Below are positions 13,546-13,626 of a stretch of 13,626 nt of DNA, one piece after another. The notes under the pieces are model-generated. The model ran no database searches. It was not told the origin of the DNA and worked only from the letters and a program-made list of their open reading frames with translations. Source of the stretch: CAYJEQ01 sp964369235 (GTDB taxonomy: Bacteria > Bacillota > Clostridia > Oscillospirales > Ruminococcaceae); the NCBI GenBank assembly GCA_964369235.1, contig CAYJEQ010000074.1:1-13626 (forward strand), given 5' to 3'. Position numbers and translations under genes: made by a program. Every line of letters begins with the position of its first letter. Position 1 is the stretch's first letter.

Positions 13546-13626
13546 TCCGAACAACGGAGCCACAAGGGCGATTAGAATAAATTCTTATTTGAACTTATAG
13601 TGTAATTTTATATGGTAGTATAAAAT

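Noticed and set aside
13534..13584. Minus-strand 16-codon stretch ending LIALVAPLFGKPA as a C terminus
   Set aside because: An in-frame stop lies just upstream, there is no start codon, and the stop codon falls inside the terminator stem. Too short to call.

Overview
The window looks like chromosome from a low-GC, Gram-positive anaerobe of the Clostridia. The reasons are AT-rich spacers, strong AGGAGG-type ribosome binding sites, several TTG starts, a LytS-type kinase, a surface protein with InlB-like repeats, a lipoprotein TRAP binding protein and many hairpin-plus-T-run terminators. The sequence comes from a draft assembly, because two runs of exactly ten Ns (2906-2915 and 12847-12856) mark scaffold gaps. 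I cannot name a genus from the sequence alone.

Left part (1-805), read on the minus strand: a decayed FtsZ-like N-terminal fragment, a minus-strand terminator and a 145-base imperfect inverted-repeat element. Next comes a minus-strand two-component operon: a response regulator with a receiver and a SARP-like winged helix (2090-2881), then a LytS-family membrane histidine kinase (806-2065). Divergent from it on the plus strand are a 95-residue receiver-like protein that has lost its phospho-acceptor Asp (3240-3527) and a 1156-residue secreted repeat protein (3569-7039). A tandem TGTGCAGTT repeat with an 11-bp period lies exactly 8 bp upstream of the -10 of the plus-strand promoter. This is the geometry of SARP activator sites, so the regulator probably drives the divergent pair. 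I regard this kinase / REC-SARP / pseudo-receiver / surface-protein set as the most interesting unit in the window.

Middle (7040-7716): a 680-bp spacer with two terminators facing each other, a structured element with competing hairpins, and two near-identical 19-bp TGAC...GTCA tandem repeats next to a promoter-like sequence but no gene.

Right part (7717-12732): a minus-strand operon, manA-like phosphomannose isomerase, then dctP, dctQ and dctM of a TRAP transporter, facing a divergent FCD-type GntR regulator. The operon promoter carries a perfect 16-bp palindrome inside the 17-bp spacer between its -35 and -10 boxes. A second copy with two mismatches covers the -10 of the regulator gene. 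Together these predict that the GntR protein represses both the uptake operon and itself until a ligand, probably the imported acid or a product of it, is present. The substrate is not evident from sequence.

Right end (12733-13626): a GC-rich inverted-repeat element broken by the second assembly gap, several terminators, and a 5'-truncated FkbM-type methyltransferase remnant.
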